Assembly (NCBI GenBank): GCA_029259285.1
Contig: JAPDJB010000074.1
Location: 1-14,596, forward strand
Reading direction: 5' to 3'
Source of the DNA: Candidatus Bathyarchaeota archaeon
GTDB taxonomy: Archaea; Thermoproteota; Bathyarchaeia; TCS64; B23
Length of the DNA: 14,596 nucleotides
Shown here one piece after another: positions 12,274 to 14,596 of this stretch. A program made the translations under genes and the position numbers. Numbering within the stretch: the first letter of the stretch is position 1; every line of letters begins with the position of its first letter. The notes beneath the pieces are model-generated. The model searched no databases. It had not been told where the DNA came from and saw only the letters and a program-made list of their open reading frames with translations.

Positions 12274-13158
12274 ATGATGTCCTCAGCCGAGAGGGCTGCG
12301 ACGCTGTTGACGCAGCTTGAGCCGGAGGACTTCAGGGTTCTAACAGCCATAGAGCTGGGGATGTCAAGCCACCGCTACGTCCCCGTCGAGGAGATCGAGA
12401 GGATCTCAGGCCTCAACCCACGGGAGCTGGAGTACAGGATCAGGAGGCTGAACAACATGGAGCTCATCTATGGGAGGCAGCAGCCCTACGTCGGATATAT
12501 CCTCAACTACGCCGGCTACGACGCCCTCGCCTTAAACGCCCTGGTTAAGGCTGACATCCTCGAAGCCCTAGGGAAGCCCCTCGGCGTGGGGAAGGAGTCC
12601 GACGTCTATGAGGCTCTCACCTCCACTGGGGAGAGGGTGGCGGTGAAGTTCCATCGACTAGGCAGAGTCAGCTTCAGGGATACCAGGCGAAAACGGGGAT
12701 ACGTCGGGGGTCGACGGCATATCTCCTGGCTCTATGAGTCGAGGCTGGCAGCTGAGAGGGAGTTCGAGGCCCTAGGCATCGTCTACGAGGCCGGAGTCTC
12801 GGTTCCCAAGCCCATCCATAGGAATCGCCACGTCGTCGTCATGGGCTACATCGAGGGATTTCTCCTCGTCGACGTCGTCAGCCTCGACGACCCCGAGGGA
12901 CTCCTCGACGACATACTGAAGAATATCAAGCTAACCCTATCGGCTGGCATAATCCACAACGACCTCAGCGAGTTCAACATCGTCGTCAAGCCGGATGGGG
13001 AGGTTCTCGTAATCGATTGGCCCCAATACGTCACCATGGATCACCCTAACGCCGAGCTGCTCATCAGGAGGGATGTTGAGAATGTCCTCAAATACTTCAG
13101 GCGTAAGTGGAGGGTTTATAGAGACCTCGATGAGACCTTGAGGTGGCTTCTATCTTAG
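12274..13158 (+). CDS. RIO2-type atypical serine/threonine kinase/ATPase
   Basis: A 294-residue RIO2 protein, an atypical kinase acting in maturation of the small ribosomal subunit. The N-terminal winged helix specific to RIO2 spans about 1-90 (EPEDFRVLTAIELGM, VEEIERISGLNPRELEYRIRRLNNMELI). The kinase part has the nucleotide loop GVGKESDVY (104-112), the ATP-contacting Lys125 in VAVKFHRLG, the flexible loop 133-163 (SFRDTRRKRGYVGG-RRHISWL), the hinge VMGYIEGFLL, the catalytic loop HNDLSEFN (228-235, Asp230 and Asn235) and the metal-binding Asp248 in IDWPQYV, where the phosphorylated aspartate of RIO2 lies. All are intact. Tandem ATG codons make 12274 or 12277 equally possible. The 3' end overlaps the CitG-family gene by TTAG. 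Function is assigned by family. Confidence 0.95.
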   Translation: MMSSAERAATLLTQLEPEDFRVLTAIELGMSSHRYVPVEEIERISGLNPRELEYRIRRLNNMELIYGRQQPYVGYILNYAGYDALALNALVKADILEALGKPLGVGKESDVYEALTSTGERVAVKFHRLGRVSFRDTRRKRGYVGGRRHISWLYESRLAAEREFEALGIVYEAGVSVPKPIHRNRHVVVMGYIEGFLLVDVVSLDDPEGLLDDILKNIKLTLSAGIIHNDLSEFNIVVKPDGEVLVIDWPQYVTMDHPNAELLIRRDVENVLKYFRRKWRVYRDLDETLRWLLS

Positions 13159-14087
13159 GGTCTCCACCCCTCGAGGAGCATTATGTAGATGGAGGAGGCT
13201 GTGAGGTCGGCTGTCGTCCCAGGGTTTAGGGCTCCATCACCCCTCCTCAAGGCCTCATCCATCTCCTCCAGTAGGCGTCTCCCCTCCATCGTTCCGAGTC
13301 CTCCAGCCTCCAGAACCCCTCGAGCCATCTCGCTGACCTCTAAGGCCCTCTCCAATCCACATTTACGCCTGATGAGGCTGTCAGGCCTATGCGCCAACAG
13401 GGTGAGATAGGTCTCAACTATGGCGTCGTTCACGTCAACCTCCTCTAGGTTTCTCCTCAGCGCTGGATAGCCGACCTCGAAGGTGAGCTGGAAATCGGTC
13501 ACCCATTCATAGCAGATGGAGTCGTATCCGGAGCAGAGCTTGAACACTTCGAGGAGGCTCCAACCCTCCTCCAGGATTCTACGCCTCGAATCCTCGTCGA
13601 GGACGCTGAGCTCCTCGGCCTCCCCGAGGGTTTCAGGCCTCATCGCCGTCCCTATGGCCTCATAGACCTCCACAGCATCCCCTGGAGTCGCCCCTCTCAG
13701 CACCCTCCCCAAGGCCGATCTAAGCCTCCCAGCCTCCACTCTACCCATCTCGACGACTGTGCCAGCCGCCGCCGCTATTGGGGCGAAGAGGAGGAGTATG
13801 CCCAGGTTAACGTTTCCACCCCTCTGCCATCTCAAAGTCTCCTCCACGGCCTCCCTGATGAGTCTCCCAATCTCCAGCTCATCCCAGCCCCTCACCCCCC
13901 TCGAGGCCTCAAATCCACGTCTCGCCGCCTCCCTGAGATAGGGCTCTATGGCTACTCCACCGGCGAGGAAGTGCTCATAGCGTGTTCCGGGCATGTCGTA
14001 GAGCCTATGGACGTTTCCAGGCTTAGGATAGGCTGAGACCTCCAGGAGGGAGGCGAGGACTCCGCACCTCGATATGAGGCTCTCCAA
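13155..14087 (-). CDS. CitG-family (triphosphoribosyl-dephospho-CoA synthase-like) protein
   Basis: A 310-residue, largely helical protein of the CitG/MdcB family. The family signatures are present: SAYPKPGNVHR (18-28), a GGNVNLGILLLFAP stretch (90-103) and, at the C-terminus, LNPGTTADLTASSIYIML (287-304). CitG makes the ribosylated prosthetic-group precursor of citrate lyase from dephospho-CoA and ATP. Nothing in the window resembles a citrate lyase or malonate decarboxylase subunit, and many archaea carry such an orphan CitG homologue, so its true substrate may be another phosphoribosyl transfer. TTG 14087 is the chosen start: it is 28 nt from a TATA box shared with the divergent nucleotidyltransferase gene, and MESLISRCGVLASLLEVSAYPKPGN fits the family N-terminus. 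Confidence 0.85.
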   Translation of the reverse strand: MESLISRCGVLASLLEVSAYPKPGNVHRLYDMPGTRYEHFLAGGVAIEPYLREAARRGFEASRGVRGWDELEIGRLIREAVEETLRWQRGGNVNLGILLLFAPIAAAAGTVVEMGRVEAGRLRSALGRVLRGATPGDAVEVYEAIGTAMRPETLGEAEELSVLDEDSRRRILEEGWSLLEVFKLCSGYDSICYEWVTDFQLTFEVGYPALRRNLEEVDVNDAIVETYLTLLAHRPDSLIRRKCGLERALEVSEMARGVLEAGGLGTMEGRRLLEEMDEALRRGDGALNPGTTADLTASSIYIMLLEGWRP

Positions 14088-14111
14088 CTCTGCTGGAGTA
14101 TTTCAACCACC

Positions 14112-14119
14112 TTTTATAA
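14112..14119. promoter_or_regulatory. Shared TATA box, CitG-family gene / nucleotidyltransferase gene
   Basis: TTTTATAA, with palindromic core TTATAA, is the only TATA-like element in the 56 bp between TTG 14087 (minus) and TTG 14144 (plus). It sits at the exact midpoint, 27-29 nt from each start. The start-to-start distance (57 bp) equals that of the ilvD/methyltransferase pair. Confidence 0.5.
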
Positions 14120-14143
14120 CACTCCTCCCATAGGCTTAGAGGC

Positions 14144-14596
14144 TTGAAACCCATCGAGGGCTACTACATCGAAACAGATGAGGGACTCCTCTTCGCAGTT
14201 AAGGGCCTACACCACCCAGAAGACGGCCTCATCGCCTATCTACGCTACATACCCGACGAGCATGGAGACAGAATTCGACTTGGGAGACGCTATAGACGGG
14301 TCTACGACCTCGATGAGACCACCGGATACCTGGAGGAGCATCATCCAGAATACCTGAGATGGATGGAGGAGAAGGGCATCAACGTCCAATTCGTCCCCCA
14401 CAGCCATATAAAGCGAATCTACGACCCGAGGGGGAGGCTGAGGGAAATCCTGAAGCATCCGAAGGGGAAGATTGAGACCCTCGTGAAGCTTTTTGCCGAG
14501 GCCCTCAGAGGTGAGGGGGTTCCAATCGGGGATGTGGGGCTGACGGGTTCACTTCTCATAGGGCTGGCGACGGCCAAATCAGACATCGACCTCGTC
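14144..14596 (+). CDS. Pol-beta-type nucleotidyltransferase, N-terminal part (partial)
   Basis: The first 151 codons of a gene running off the window. The last residues hold the nucleotidyltransferase fingerprint: GS at 135-136, ten residues, then Asp147-x-Asp149 (KSDIDLV), the metal-binding pair of the DNA-polymerase-beta superfamily. About 110 residues precede it (YYIETDEGLLFAVKGLHHPEDGLIAYLRYIP onward, then RLGRRYRRVYDL and a His-rich helix), an N-terminal region I do not recognise by name, though similar archaeal proteins annotated as predicted nucleotidyltransferases exist. The start is TTG 14144, giving MKPIEGYYIET; it lies 28 nt from the TATA box. No ATG precedes the conserved region in this frame. 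Substrate unknown: tRNA, protein or small molecule are all possible for this superfamily. Confidence 0.72.
   Translation, partial: MKPIEGYYIETDEGLLFAVKGLHHPEDGLIAYLRYIPDEHGDRIRLGRRYRRVYDLDETTGYLEEHHPEYLRWMEEKGINVQFVPHSHIKRIYDPRGRLREILKHPKGKIETLVKLFAEALRGEGVPIGDVGLTGSLLIGLATAKSDIDLV

Noticed and set aside
14240..14458. 72-residue minus-strand frame near the window end
   Set aside because: It is a shadow of the nucleotidyltransferase gene, whose plus-strand frame has the GS-x10-DxD fingerprint and a well-placed promoter.
1..14596. Defence system, CRISPR array, mobile element or integrase
   Set aside because: No repeat-spacer pattern, transposase, integrase, nuclease-helicase module or attachment-site repeat was found. 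The content is housekeeping and metabolic genes with uniform composition.

Overview
The window looks like a chromosomal segment of an archaeon, probably of the Thermoproteota (a Bathyarchaeia-like lineage would fit, but this is inference from gene content). The archaeal markers are an Sm-like protein, a RIO2-type kinase, a TrmB-family regulator, a short OB-fold protein resembling crenarchaeal SSB, and a radical SAM protein of the tetraether-lipid-synthase (MJ0619-like) type. Promoters also look archaeal: TATA boxes of the YTTAWAN type lie about 26-31 nt upstream of many start codons, implying leaderless mRNAs. AGG/AGA arginine codons and TTG starts are common. I see no rRNA, tRNA, CRISPR array, insertion sequence or phage gene. 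Coding density is very high, and the longest non-coding stretch is 164 bp (3427-3590).

Layout. 2-310 (+) is the C-terminus of an SDR-type L-threonine dehydrogenase. 348-2637 (-) is a two-gene unit, a D-2-hydroxyacid dehydrogenase (gyaR-like) followed by a LarA-type nickel-pincer racemase. Divergent from it is a tandem winged-helix protein (2743-3426, +) with an inverted repeat in its promoter. Next come a TrmB-type regulator (3591-4382, -) and, divergent, the radical SAM protein (4467-5987, +). Then follow dihydroxy-acid dehydratase (5984-7666, -), a SAM methyltransferase and an Sm-like protein (7723-8634, +), an Asp/Glu/hydantoin racemase-family protein (8643-9266, -), a UbiX flavin prenyltransferase (9320-9871, +), an OB-fold plus HD-hydrolase operon (9868-10742, -), a threonine-synthase-like PLP enzyme fused to a PadR-like winged helix (10829-12241, +), RIO2 (12274-13158, +), a CitG-family protein (13155-14087, -) and the start of a nucleotidyltransferase (14144-14596, +).

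How the genes relate. Most are housekeeping or central-metabolism genes in alternating orientation rather than one large system. Threads that can be drawn are: 2-hydroxyacid stereochemistry (LarA plus D-specific dehydrogenase); threonine and branched-chain amino-acid metabolism (Tdh, threonine-synthase-like enzyme, IlvD); and archaeal membrane lipids (Tes-like radical SAM protein, and UbiX, whose prenyl-FMN is needed by the archaeal mevalonate variant).

The most unusual signal is architectural. Three divergent gene pairs have start codons only 54-57 bp apart, with a single TATA-like box within about 1 bp of the midpoint, so one element may drive leaderless transcription in both directions. 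Three convergent pairs overlap by exactly the same four bases, TTAG. The threonine-synthase/PadR-like fusion is the most interesting single protein.
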